Part shown: positions 1 through 5,562 of the stretch, one piece after another | Layout: each line of letters begins with the position of its first letter | How positions within the stretch are numbered: position 1 is the stretch's first letter | Assembly: GCA_030152265.1 (NCBI GenBank) | Contig: JASLHQ010000247.1 | Location: 1-8,319, forward strand | Direction of reading: 5' to 3' | DNA: 8,319 bases | From: Savagea sp. | GTDB taxonomy: Bacteria; Bacillota; Bacilli; Bacillales_A; Planococcaceae | The notes under the pieces: generated by a model | What the model saw: the letters and a program-made list of their open reading frames with translations, nothing else | Told to the model about the DNA's origin: nothing | The model's database searches: none | Program-made: the position numbers and the translations under genes

Positions 1-102
1 CATATCGCCTGTAGAAATATGGGGGATTTCGTATTTCTCGACAATTTTGTCTGCTTGCGTGCCTTTACCAGCACCTGGCAAACCCATTAATACGATGTTC
101 AT
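1..102 (-). CDS. adk: Adenylate kinase, N-terminal part, 3' end cut by the window
   Basis: Adenylate kinase converts ATP plus AMP to two ADP in the cytoplasm and keeps adenine nucleotides in balance. Only the first 34 residues are visible: it starts MNIVLMGLPGAGKGTQADKI and ends STGDM at the window edge. The P-loop GLPGAGKGT is at residues 7-15 with the catalytic Lys13, and T31-G-D is the start of the AMP-binding region. The family in Bacillales is about 215 residues, so around 180 are missing. The ATG has TGGAGGG eight bases upstream. Position directly after secY is the classic arrangement in Bacillus. Identification is secure despite the short length. Confidence 0.96.
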   Translation of the reverse strand, partial: MNIVLMGLPGAGKGTQADKIVEKYEIPHISTGDM

Positions 103-153
103 ACGTTGTGCCCTCCATTTCTTTGTTGATCGACAATGTCAATCTAAACGTAT
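101..153 (-). promoter_or_regulatory. Long-range helix between the secY stop and the adk start
   Basis: The transcript heptamer ATACGTT (153 to 147), beginning with the last base of the secY stop codon, is perfectly complementary to AACGTAT (107 to 101), which ends with the first two bases of the adk ATG. The 39-base loop holds the adk SD. If formed, it would hide the adk start codon until a ribosome reaches the secY stop. It is A/U-rich at the ends and its function is unproven. Confidence 0.4.
111..117 (-). promoter_or_regulatory. adk ribosome binding site
   Basis: TGGAGGG lies eight bases before the adk ATG, within the 50-base secY-adk gap, and inside the loop of the possible secY-adk helix. 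It supports the adk start although most of the gene is out of view. Confidence 0.75.
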
Positions 154-1445
154 TATTGTTTCATAAAGCCTTTATAATGACGTTTCACGAGTTGTGATTC
201 GAGTTGTTTCATCGTCTCTAATGCAACACCTACTACGATGAGTAAGCTCGTTCCACCAATTTGGGCAGACTCTGGTAAGTTACCGAATTTGATGAAGACG
301 ATTGGCATAATTGCCACTGTCGCTAAGAAGATCGAACCGACAAATGTTAAGCGATATAAAGTGCTTGTTAAGTAGTCTTGTGTATTTTGACCTGGACGAA
401 TACCCGGAATGTAAGCGCCTTGCTTCTTCAAGTTCTCTGCCATGTTTTCAGGATTGACCTGAACGAAAGCATAGAAGTATGTGAAAGCGATAATGAGAGC
501 AACATAAATTACTAAACCGATTAAGTTCGTGTAATCAAAAATGTACAAGATTTTTTCAGTCCAACTGTTCGGTTGCATGAAAGCGAATAGTTGTTGCGGA
601 ACCATGAAGAATGCTACCGCAAAGATGACTGGAATAACTCCTGCAGCGTTAAGTTTTAACGGCAAGTGAGTTTGTTGGCTAGCGAGTTGTGCTTGTCCTG
701 TATTACGTTTCGCATATTGAATCGGAATCTTTCGCAATGCTTCTTGCACGTAAATAACGAGAACTGTTACAGCGATGATCACAAGTACGAGAACTGCGAG
801 TAATGCAATATTGATAAATAAAGCATCGCCAGCATCTTCAATCGTCGTTGTGTACAACTGCATCGCAGCTCCTGGAATACCAGAAACGATACCAGCGAAG
901 ATAATGATTGAAATACCATTACCGACACCTTTAGCTGTAATTTGCTCACCTAACCAGAGTAAGAATGCAGTTCCTGCAGTTAAAATAACTGCGATAACAA
1001 CATAAGTTGCGATCCCTGTATCCTTTAATATTGTACCGCCAAACATTTGGTTGAAACCAAACGACATGACGATCGCTTGAATGAATGCGAGTACGATTGT
1101 GAAGTAACGTGTGAATTGGGCTAATTTACGGCGACCAACGTCCCCTTGCTTAGACCATTCTGTAAACTTCGGTACGACATCCATTTGTAATAATTGAGTA
1201 ATGATCGACGCAGTAATGTACGGCATAATCCCTAATGCAAAGATGGAGAATTTCGCTAATGCGCCTCCACCAAACATATTGATTAAACCGAGCACTTGGT
1301 TATCACTTGCTTGCAATGCCGAAGCATCGACATACGGTACCGTTATGAACGTCCCGAGTCTAAATACGATGAGCATGAGCAAAGTGAAAATGATTTTAGA
1401 CCGAATCTCTTTCACTTTAAAGAAGCTAGAGAGTGTCTGAAACAT
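153..1445 (-). CDS. secY: Protein translocase subunit SecY
   Basis: SecY is the channel of the Sec translocon in the cytoplasmic membrane. With SecE and SecG it passes unfolded proteins driven by SecA and inserts membrane proteins from SRP-targeted ribosomes. The product is 430 residues, close to the roughly 431 of B. subtilis. Ten membrane segments can be placed by hydrophobicity, roughly at 17-36, 62-86, 113-132, 147-166, 176-195, 209-233, 268-290, 308-328, 365-386 and 394-412. The plug region is around 57-72. Motifs include GIMPYITASIITQLLQMDVV (72-91), GVGNGISIIIFAGI (173-186) and, in the cytoplasmic C5 loop, GIRPG with Arg350, which matches the essential arginine used with SecA and ribosomes. 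It is translationally coupled to rplO; adk follows 50 bases after the stop. Confidence 0.98.
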   Translation of the reverse strand: MFQTLSSFFKVKEIRSKIIFTLLMLIVFRLGTFITVPYVDASALQASDNQVLGLINMFGGGALAKFSIFALGIMPYITASIITQLLQMDVVPKFTEWSKQGDVGRRKLAQFTRYFTIVLAFIQAIVMSFGFNQMFGGTILKDTGIATYVVIAVILTAGTAFLLWLGEQITAKGVGNGISIIIFAGIVSGIPGAAMQLYTTTIEDAGDALFINIALLAVLVLVIIAVTVLVIYVQEALRKIPIQYAKRNTGQAQLASQQTHLPLKLNAAGVIPVIFAVAFFMVPQQLFAFMQPNSWTEKILYIFDYTNLIGLVIYVALIIAFTYFYAFVQVNPENMAENLKKQGAYIPGIRPGQNTQDYLTSTLYRLTFVGSIFLATVAIMPIVFIKFGNLPESAQIGGTSLLIVVGVALETMKQLESQLVKRHYKGFMKQ

Positions 1446-1885
1446 TATACCACCTCAGTTTGTCCGCCTGCATTTTCGATTGCTTCTTTAGCTGAAGCTG
1501 AGAATTTATGAGCTTTAACTGTTAACTTTTTAGTAAGTTCACCGTTACCAAGAATTTTAATTCCTGATTTCGCATTGCTCACAACTCCTGTTTCGATAAG
1601 CAGTTCAGGTGTTACTTCCGTGCCTTCGTCGAATTTGTTTAAAGTATCTAAGTTAACAATCGCAAATTCTTTACGGTTGATGTTCGTGAATCCACGTTTT
1701 GGTAAACGTTGGAATAATGGAGTTTGTCCACCTTCGAATCCTAAACGAGTTCCGCCACCAGAACGAGCGTTTTGTCCTTTATGACCTTTACCTGAAGTTT
1801 TACCCCAGCCCGATCCATGTCCACGTCCAAGACGTTTACGTGATTTGCGTGAGCCTTCAGCAGGTTGTAATTCATGTAATTTCAT
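1445..1885 (-). CDS. rplO: Large ribosomal subunit protein uL15 (L15)
   Basis: L15 is a late 50S assembly protein with a long, glycine- and arginine-rich N-terminal extension that threads through 23S rRNA. The product is 146 residues, the usual length. The extension spans about residues 8-55 (RKSRKRLGRGHGSG, then GGGTRLGFEGGQTPLFQRLPKRGF). The C-terminal domain carries the L15 signature near KLTVKAHKFSASAKEAIENAGG at 120-141. The start has the longest SD in the window. The TAA stop shares its last base with the secY ATG (TAATG), and the codons for the final E-V-V residues contain the secY SD. Confidence 0.98.
   Translation of the reverse strand: MKLHELQPAEGSRKSRKRLGRGHGSGWGKTSGKGHKGQNARSGGGTRLGFEGGQTPLFQRLPKRGFTNINRKEFAIVNLDTLNKFDEGTEVTPELLIETGVVSNAKSGIKILGNGELTKKLTVKAHKFSASAKEAIENAGGQTEVV
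1450..1456 (-). promoter_or_regulatory. secY ribosome binding site inside the end of rplO
   Basis: GAGGTGG in the transcript lies four bases before the secY ATG and encodes part of the last residues of L15. Together with the TAATG stop-start overlap it indicates reinitiation or coupled translation of secY after rplO. Confidence 0.75.
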
Positions 1886-1890
1886 TTCGG

Positions 1891-1900
1891 CACCTCCTTA
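1891..1900 (-). promoter_or_regulatory. Extended Shine-Dalgarno of rplO
   Basis: TAAGGAGGTG gives ten bases of complementarity to the 16S rRNA 3' end, five bases before the ATG. It is the longest SD match in the window. Confidence 0.85.
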
Positions 1901-1914
1901 TTTCAAATTGTTAA

Positions 1915-2097
1915 TTAGTTTTCAGTCACTACTACTAAGTGACTTACTTTGTTGATCATGCCGCGTACTGCTGCATTATCTTGATGTTCAACTGTTTGAT
2001 TTAACTTGCGGAGTCCGAGTGCTTCAACAGTTTTACGTTGAGTCGGGTTTGAACCGATAACGCTTTTCTTAAGGGTAACTTGAATTGTGTTAGCCAT
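1915..2097 (-). CDS. rpmD: Large ribosomal subunit protein uL30 (L30)
   Basis: L30 is a small alpha/beta protein bound to domain II and the 5S region of 23S rRNA. The product is 60 residues, within the normal 58-62 range. It starts MANTIQVTLKKSVIG and has the family motif region around LGLRKLNQTVEHQDNAAVRGMINKV at 27-51, ending LVVVTEN. The SD is AAGGGAGGG and begins right at the rpsE stop codon, so the two genes are closely packed (15 bases apart). rplO follows after 29 bases. Nothing is unusual. Confidence 0.97.
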   Translation of the reverse strand: MANTIQVTLKKSVIGSNPTQRKTVEALGLRKLNQTVEHQDNAAVRGMINKVSHLVVVTEN

Positions 2098-2112
2098 TAC
2101 CTATTCCCTCCC

Positions 2113-2613
2113 TTAACCTAAAAGCTCTTCTACAGATTTGCCGCGTAAACGAGCAACGTCCTCTGCACGCTTTAAGTTCTTTAATCCTTCAATTGTTGCA
2201 CGAACCATGTTGATTGGAGTGCTTGAACCGAGTGATTTTGAAAGGATGTCAGTAACTCCTGCTAATTCGAGTACCGCACGGACTGGTCCACCTGCGATAA
2301 CTCCAGTACCTGATCCAGCTGGTTTAATTAATACTTGGCCAGCTCCGAAGCGTCCAATAATTTCGTGTGGAGTAGTTCCATCAACTAATGGTACTTCGAT
2401 TAAGTTCTTCTTAGCATCTTCAATCGCTTTACGGATTGCATCAGGAACTTCTTGTGCTTTTCCTGTACCAAATCCTACACGACCGTTTTTATCACCAACT
2501 ACTACGAGCGCTGTAAAGCGGAAACGACGTCCACCTTTTACAACTTTAGCAACGCGGTTAATCGTTACTACTCGCTCTTCAAACTCAGTTCTGTTCTGAT
2601 CATTTTGACGCAT
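2113..2613 (-). CDS. rpsE: Small ribosomal subunit protein uS5 (S5)
   Basis: S5 lies at the back of the 30S subunit, next to S4 and S8. It affects decoding accuracy and, with S3 and S4, the mRNA entry helicase. The product is 166 residues, as in B. subtilis. The N-terminal double-stranded RNA-binding-like domain includes the loop K26-G27-G28-R29-R30-F31, where spectinomycin resistance mutations map in other bacteria; it is intact here, so no resistance change is visible. The C-terminal domain runs to the end RGKSVEELLG. The SD GGGAGGG precedes the ATG. A long antisense frame covers most of this gene but has no sign of being real. The stop lies 15 bases before rpmD. Confidence 0.98.
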   Translation of the reverse strand: MRQNDQNRTEFEERVVTINRVAKVVKGGRRFRFTALVVVGDKNGRVGFGTGKAQEVPDAIRKAIEDAKKNLIEVPLVDGTTPHEIIGRFGAGQVLIKPAGSGTGVIAGGPVRAVLELAGVTDILSKSLGSSTPINMVRATIEGLKNLKRAEDVARLRGKSVEELLG

Positions 2614-2633
2614 GAATAGTGTCCCTCCCTCTT

Positions 2634-2996
2634 TTAAAATTGTAAACCATTTTCACGAGCTGCGTCAGCGAGAGCTTTAACGCGACCGTGGAATAAGTAT
2701 CCACCGCGATCGAAGACAACTTCAGTAACGTTCTTTTCTTTAGCGCGTTCTGCGATAAGTTGTCCAACTTTTGCTGCAGCTTCTTTATTCGTTGTTTTTT
2801 CAGCATCGAATGCTTTATCTAAAGTAGATGCACTTGCAATCGTTACACCGTTAAGGTCATCGATTAGTTGTGCATAGATGTTTTTGTTTGAGCGGAATAC
2901 GTTAAGACGTGGACACTCAGGTGTTCCACTAATTTTTGTACGTACACGTGCATGACGTTTTTTACGCACAGCATTTTTGTCTAACTTCGTAATCAT
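2634..2996 (-). CDS. rplR: Large ribosomal subunit protein uL18 (L18)
   Basis: L18 binds 5S rRNA with L5 and L25/Ctc and helps dock it into the central protuberance. The ATG at 2996 gives 120 residues (MITKLDKNAVRKKRHARVR...), matching the family in Bacillales. An in-frame GTG at 3005 would add three residues, but it overlaps the SD itself, so it is rejected. The N-terminus is flexible and basic. The globular domain contains RLNVFRSNKNIYAQ (30-43) and the conserved VFDRGGYLFHGRVKALADAARENGL (94-118). Residue 28 is Cys in a loop where many relatives have Arg (PE-x-PRL). rpsE starts 20 bases after the stop. A second minus-strand frame over 2600-2806 is a shadow. Confidence 0.97.
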   Translation of the reverse strand: MITKLDKNAVRKKRHARVRTKISGTPECPRLNVFRSNKNIYAQLIDDLNGVTIASASTLDKAFDAEKTTNKEAAAKVGQLIAERAKEKNVTEVVFDRGGYLFHGRVKALADAARENGLQF

Positions 2997-3004
2997 CGTG
3001 GTCA

Positions 3005-3010
3005 CTCCTT
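3005..3010 (-). promoter_or_regulatory. rplR ribosome binding site that fixes the start codon
   Basis: AAGGAG lies eight bases before the ATG at 2996, ideal spacing. The competing upstream GTG at 3005-3003 shares its first base with this SD and so cannot use it. Confidence 0.85.
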
Positions 3011-3030
3011 CCAGATACCTTTATGCGGCA

Positions 3031-3570
3031 TTATTTACCTGTTTTACCTTCTTTACGACGTACATATTCACCAACGTAGCGAATCCCTTTACCTTTATAT
3101 GGCTCAGGTGGGCGTACTTGTCGAATGTTTGAAGCGAGAGCACCAACGCGTTCTTTGTTGTTACCGCGTACGATCACTTTCGTGTTTTCAGGTACTTCGA
3201 TTTCGATTCCATCTTCTGGTGTGAATTCAACTGGGTGTGAATATCCAACGTTTAGAACTAATTTTTTGCCTTGTAATTGAGCACGGTAACCAACACCGAT
3301 TAATTCTAATGATTTTTCGAACCCTTTTGAAACTCCAACTACCATGTTATCTAATACAGAACGTGTTGTTCCGTGAATTGAACGATGTTCTTTTGATTCA
3401 GAAGGACGCACAACTGTGATCGTGTTACCTTCTTGTTCAAACTTCATCTCTTCATTAAATTGGTTTTCTAATTCACCTTTAGGGCCTTTAACTGTTACGA
3501 AGTTATTGTCTCCGAACGTTACTGTTACGCCTTCAGGTACTTCGATTGGACGATTTCCAATACGTGACAT
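3031..3570 (-). CDS. rplF: Large ribosomal subunit protein uL6 (L6)
   Basis: L6 consists of two similar alpha/beta domains. It binds the sarcin-ricin loop region of 23S rRNA near the factor-binding site, and it matters for late 50S assembly. The product is 179 residues, as in B. subtilis. The N-terminal domain spans about residues 1-82 and the C-terminal domain about 83-179. The family signature PEPYKGKGI is at 155-163, followed by a basic tail ending RRKEGKTGK. The SD is TGGAGGTG, seven bases before the ATG. The start codon lies in the loop of a possible tiny hairpin (3564-3575). rplR begins 34 bases after the TAA stop. Confidence 0.98.
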   Translation of the reverse strand: MSRIGNRPIEVPEGVTVTFGDNNFVTVKGPKGELENQFNEEMKFEQEGNTITVVRPSESKEHRSIHGTTRSVLDNMVVGVSKGFEKSLELIGVGYRAQLQGKKLVLNVGYSHPVEFTPEDGIEIEVPENTKVIVRGNNKERVGALASNIRQVRPPEPYKGKGIRYVGEYVRRKEGKTGK

Positions 3571-3600
3571 ATCACTGCACCTCCATTCAATTGTTGCTCA

Positions 3601-3999
3601 TTACCAAACGTAAGCGACGACTTCTCCGCCGACTTGTTTAGCACGTGCTTCTTTATCAGTCAACATTCCTTGTGGAGTTGACACAAGTGCGATTCCTAAA
3701 CCGTTAAGTACTTTAGGTACCTCATTTGATTTCGCGTATACGCGAAGACCTGGTTTAGAAATACGTTTAAGGCCTGTAATAACGCGTTCGTTTTCTTGAC
3801 CGTATTTTAAGAAGATTCGGATGATGCCTTGTTTATCATCTTCGATAAACTCTACATCGCGCACGAAACCTTCACGCTTTAAAATTTCAGCAATTTCTCT
3901 TTTCATGTTTGAAGCAGGTACTTCAAGCTTCTCGTGACGAACCGTGTTCGCATTACGGATGCGTGTAAGCATATCTGCAATCGGATCACTCATAGTCAT
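3601..3999 (-). CDS. rpsH: Small ribosomal subunit protein uS8 (S8)
   Basis: S8 is a primary binder of the central domain of 16S rRNA (helix 21), and in E. coli it is the translational repressor of the spc operon. The product is 132 residues, the family norm. It starts MTMSDPIADMLTRIRNA; the first ATG is preferred because it gives the usual length and better spacing (10 bases) from the AAGGAGG SD than the second ATG at codon 3. The C-terminal RNA-binding signature is complete (GLGIALVSTPQGMLTDKEA, residues 100-118), and the chain ends VVAYVW. Its SD can be sequestered by the rpsN stop region. A 30-base gap precedes rplF. Confidence 0.98.
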   Translation of the reverse strand: MTMSDPIADMLTRIRNANTVRHEKLEVPASNMKREIAEILKREGFVRDVEFIEDDKQGIIRIFLKYGQENERVITGLKRISKPGLRVYAKSNEVPKVLNGLGIALVSTPQGMLTDKEARAKQVGGEVVAYVW

Positions 4000-4006
4000 T
4001 CTATAT

Positions 4007-4033
4007 TAACCTCCTTCCAAAATTAGGGGATTA
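4007..4033 (-). promoter_or_regulatory. Stem-loop joining the rpsN stop codon to the rpsH SD
   Basis: The transcript segment TAATCCCCT (4033 to 4025), which begins with the rpsN stop codon, can pair with AGGAGGTTA (4015 to 4007), the rpsH SD, around a nine-base loop. Seven of nine positions are Watson-Crick, one is a U-G wobble and one is a C-A mismatch. A ribosome terminating on rpsN would melt it. This would couple rpsH to rpsN, but that is inference. Confidence 0.45.
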
Positions 4034-4216
4034 CCAGCTAGCTTTTTTAACGCCTGGAATTTGTCCTTTGTAAGCAAGCTCACGGAAACAAATACGGCAA
4101 AGTTTGAATTTGCGATAAACTGAATGTGGACGTCCGCAACGCTCACAACGTGTGTACTCTTGTACTTTAAATTTCGCTTTACGTTTTTGCTTTGCGATCA
4201 TTGACTTTTTAGCCAC
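4031..4216 (-). CDS. rpsN: Small ribosomal subunit protein uS14, zinc-binding short form (S14 type Z), GTG start
   Basis: S14 binds the head of 16S rRNA late in 30S assembly. The product has 61 residues, the size of the short zinc-ribbon class rather than the roughly 89-100 residues of the cysteine-free class. The ribbon is complete: C24-x2-C27, then C40-x2-C43. The N-terminus is very basic (MAKKSMIAKQKRKAK) and the C-terminus ends KKASW. The initiator is GTG at 4216, with AAAAGGGAGG seven bases upstream. In Bacillus, zinc-free paralogues of such proteins are made elsewhere under Zur control when zinc is scarce; whether this genome has one cannot be seen here. The stop codon region can pair with the rpsH SD downstream. 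Confidence 0.98.
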   Translation of the reverse strand: MAKKSMIAKQKRKAKFKVQEYTRCERCGRPHSVYRKFKLCRICFRELAYKGQIPGVKKASW

Positions 4217-4236
4217 GTTTTCGCCTCCCTTTTATT

Positions 4237-4776
4237 TTACTTTTGGAATGGCATACCCATTTGTGCTAACAACTCACGAGCTTCTTCGTCAGTGTTTGCT
4301 GTCGTTACGATAACGATATCCATTCCTCGTACTTTTGATACTTTATCATAGTCAATCTCAGGGAAAATAAGTTGTTCTTTCACACCTAATGTGTAGTTTC
4401 CACGACCATCGAATGCTTTGCTAGAAACACCACGGAAGTCACGAACACGTGGGAGTGAAACAGATACGAGTTTATCTAAAAACTCATACATGCGCTCACC
4501 GCGGAGTGTAACTTTCGTTCCGATCGGCATACCTTCACGGAGACGGAATCCTGCGATTGATTTTTTCGCTTTTGTAATAACTGGTTTTTGACCAGCGATT
4601 AACGTTAATTCTTCTACAGCTGAATCAAGTACTTTTGCGTTTTGAACTGCGTCACCAACACCCATGTTGATTACGATCTTGTCAACTTTCGGTACTTGCA
4701 TAACTGAGCTATATTCAAACTTGCTCATGAGAGCAGGCGTAATTTCTTTTTGAAACTTCTCTTTTAAACGGCTCAT
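4237..4776 (-). CDS. rplE: Large ribosomal subunit protein uL5 (L5)
   Basis: L5 binds 5S rRNA in the central protuberance, forms an intersubunit bridge with S13 and contacts the P-site tRNA. The product is 179 residues, identical to the B. subtilis length as I recall it. It begins MSRLKEKFQKEITPAL, then carries the family motif VDKIVINMGVGDA at residues 31-43 and the conserved KAKKSIAGFRLREGMPIG and FPEIDYDKV segments, and ends MGMPFQK. The ATG has AAAGGAGG upstream at a rather long spacing of about 11 bases. The start region can pair with the end of rplX. A 20-base gap separates the stop from rpsN. Confidence 0.98.
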   Translation of the reverse strand: MSRLKEKFQKEITPALMSKFEYSSVMQVPKVDKIVINMGVGDAVQNAKVLDSAVEELTLIAGQKPVITKAKKSIAGFRLREGMPIGTKVTLRGERMYEFLDKLVSVSLPRVRDFRGVSSKAFDGRGNYTLGVKEQLIFPEIDYDKVSKVRGMDIVIVTTANTDEEARELLAQMGMPFQK

Positions 4777-4783
4777 TTTTCGA

Positions 4784-4830
4784 TGGACCTCCTTTCAATC
4801 GTTACTTATTTGTCCAAAATTTCGCCGGAC
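4784..4830 (-). promoter_or_regulatory. Alternative RNA helices at the rplX-rplE junction
   Basis: Near the end of rplX the transcript has TGGAC (4816 to 4812). It can pair downstream with GTCCA (4788 to 4784), enclosing and partly covering the rplE SD. It can also pair upstream with GTCC (4830 to 4827) inside rplX, extendable by two G-U pairs. The two pairings exclude each other. In E. coli the spc mRNA is repressed by S8 at about this location. I do not see a clear copy of the S8 16S-rRNA target, so regulation is only a possibility. Confidence 0.3.
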
Positions 4831-5117
4831 TTTTTGGCAATACGAACTTTCTTGCCATTTTCAGTAGTGTAGCCTACGCGTGTAGGTTCACCTGTTTTAG
4901 GGTCAATTACCATAACGTTAGAAACATGAATCGCAGCTTCTTGGCTCAAGATTCCACCTTGTGGGTTTTCTTGATTCGGCTTCGTATGTTTTTTAACGAT
5001 GTTAACACCCTCAACGATTACGCGATCTTTTTTAGGAAAAGCAGCGAGGATCACTCCTGTTTTGCCTTTATCTTTTCCTGTGATGACCATTACTTTATCA
5101 CCTTTTTTAACGTGCAT
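4806..5117 (-). CDS. rplX: Large ribosomal subunit protein uL24 (L24)
   Basis: L24 is an assembly initiator of the 50S subunit, binding domain I of 23S rRNA near the 5' end. The product is 103 residues, the usual size. A KOW motif lies at the N-terminus (HVKKGDKVMVITGKDKGKTG, residues 2-21), followed by the conserved VEGVNIVKKHTKP at about 35-47 and the typical basic end KKSGEILDK. The start is well fixed by a nine-base perfect SD, AAGGAGGTG. The 3' end of the coding region can take part in alternative RNA helices that reach the rplE SD. The stop is 29 bases before rplE. Confidence 0.98.
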   Translation of the reverse strand: MHVKKGDKVMVITGKDKGKTGVILAAFPKKDRVIVEGVNIVKKHTKPNQENPQGGILSQEAAIHVSNVMVIDPKTGEPTRVGYTTENGKKVRIAKKSGEILDK

Positions 5118-5124
5118 TATATCG

Positions 5125-5133
5125 CACCTCCTT
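5125..5133 (-). promoter_or_regulatory. Extended Shine-Dalgarno of rplX
   Basis: AAGGAGGTG is complementary over nine bases to the 3' end of Bacillus-type 16S rRNA, with seven bases to the ATG. It is one of the two strongest ribosome binding sites in the window. Confidence 0.85.
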
Positions 5134-5152
5134 GACTCGCACTGTCTGTGAA

Positions 5153-5521
5153 TTAAAGAACTTCCGGAGCTAATGAAATAATTTTCATGAAGTTGTTGTC
5201 GCGAAGTTCACGAGCAACCGGTCCGAAAATACGTGTTCCACGTGGGCTTTTGTCGTCACGGATGATGACACATGCATTTTCGTCAAATGTGATGTATGAA
5301 CCGTCTTTACGACGTACACCGCTTTTCGAACGAACGATGACCGCCTTCACTACGTCACCCTTCTTAACAACGCCACCTGGTGTTGCTTTTTTCACCGTAC
5401 ATACTACGATGTCTCCGATGTTTGCAACTTTACGACCTGTTCCTCCAAGCACTTTGATTGTTAAAACCTCACGTGCCCCAGAGTTGTCAGCTACTTTCAT
5501 ACGACTCTCTTGTTGAATCAT
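5153..5521 (-). CDS. rplN: Large ribosomal subunit protein uL14 (L14)
   Basis: L14 is a beta-barrel protein of the 50S interface. It contacts 16S rRNA in an intersubunit bridge and is the target of the silencing factor RsfS. The product is 122 residues, the exact family norm. It starts MIQQESRMKVADNSGARE and has the signature region KAVIVRSKSGVRRKDGS at about 59-75, with the conserved RGTRIFGPVARELR at 94-107. In E. coli this is the first gene of the spc operon. Here the upstream gap of 41 bases shows no promoter-like pair of boxes, so I infer read-through from the S10 part, as in Bacillus. The SD is AGGAGG, and it can pair with a CCTC just before the start codon. rplX follows after 35 bases. 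Confidence 0.98.
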   Translation of the reverse strand: MIQQESRMKVADNSGAREVLTIKVLGGTGRKVANIGDIVVCTVKKATPGGVVKKGDVVKAVIVRSKSGVRRKDGSYITFDENACVIIRDDKSPRGTRIFGPVARELRDNNFMKIISLAPEVL

Positions 5522-5522
5522 T

Positions 5523-5533
5523 GAGGCTACCTC
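5523..5533 (-). promoter_or_regulatory. Possible small hairpin over the rplN SD
   Basis: In the transcript GAGG, part of the SD, is followed by the three-base loop TAG and then CCTC, directly before the ATG (one A between). A four-pair, all-G/C-rich stem could mask the SD. The GA-repeat of the SD allows a second register. It is too short to be stable alone without testing. Confidence 0.3.
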
Positions 5534-5562
5534 CTCTCGGTTCTAAATTCCGAATGTGTTTA

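Noticed and set aside
125..138. TTGTTGATCGACAA near the adk leader as an operator palindrome
   Set aside because: Only four base pairs on each side are perfect around a GATC core, which is expected by chance.
137..142. TTGACA in the secY-adk gap as a -35 box for an adk promoter
   Set aside because: At 16-18 bases downstream there is no TATAAT-like hexamer (AATGGA at 17), so no complete promoter is visible.
1444..1449. TATAAT with upstream TGG (extended -10) at the rplO-secY junction
   Set aside because: There is no -35 match at the right distance (TGCAGG at 17), and a start site downstream would fall inside secY without its start codon. The motif arises from the SD, stop and start overlap.
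2138..2599. Long plus-strand reading frame of 153 codons antisense to rpsE
   Set aside because: It begins with TTG without an SD, its product resembles no family I know, and it lies wholly over a perfectly conserved S5. Its openness follows from codon choice in rpsE.
2600..2806. Minus-strand reading frame across the rplR end and rpsE start
   Set aside because: It is a shifted frame within L18 with no SD and no recognisable domain.
5118..5123. TATA-rich ATATAATG before rplX as a promoter
   Set aside because: It is the spacer between a nine-base SD and the ATG; a transcript from it would lack the rplX start.
5187..5516. Plus-strand reading frame of 109 codons antisense to rplN
   Set aside because: No SD precedes it, it lies fully within L14, and its composition looks like a reverse-frame shadow.
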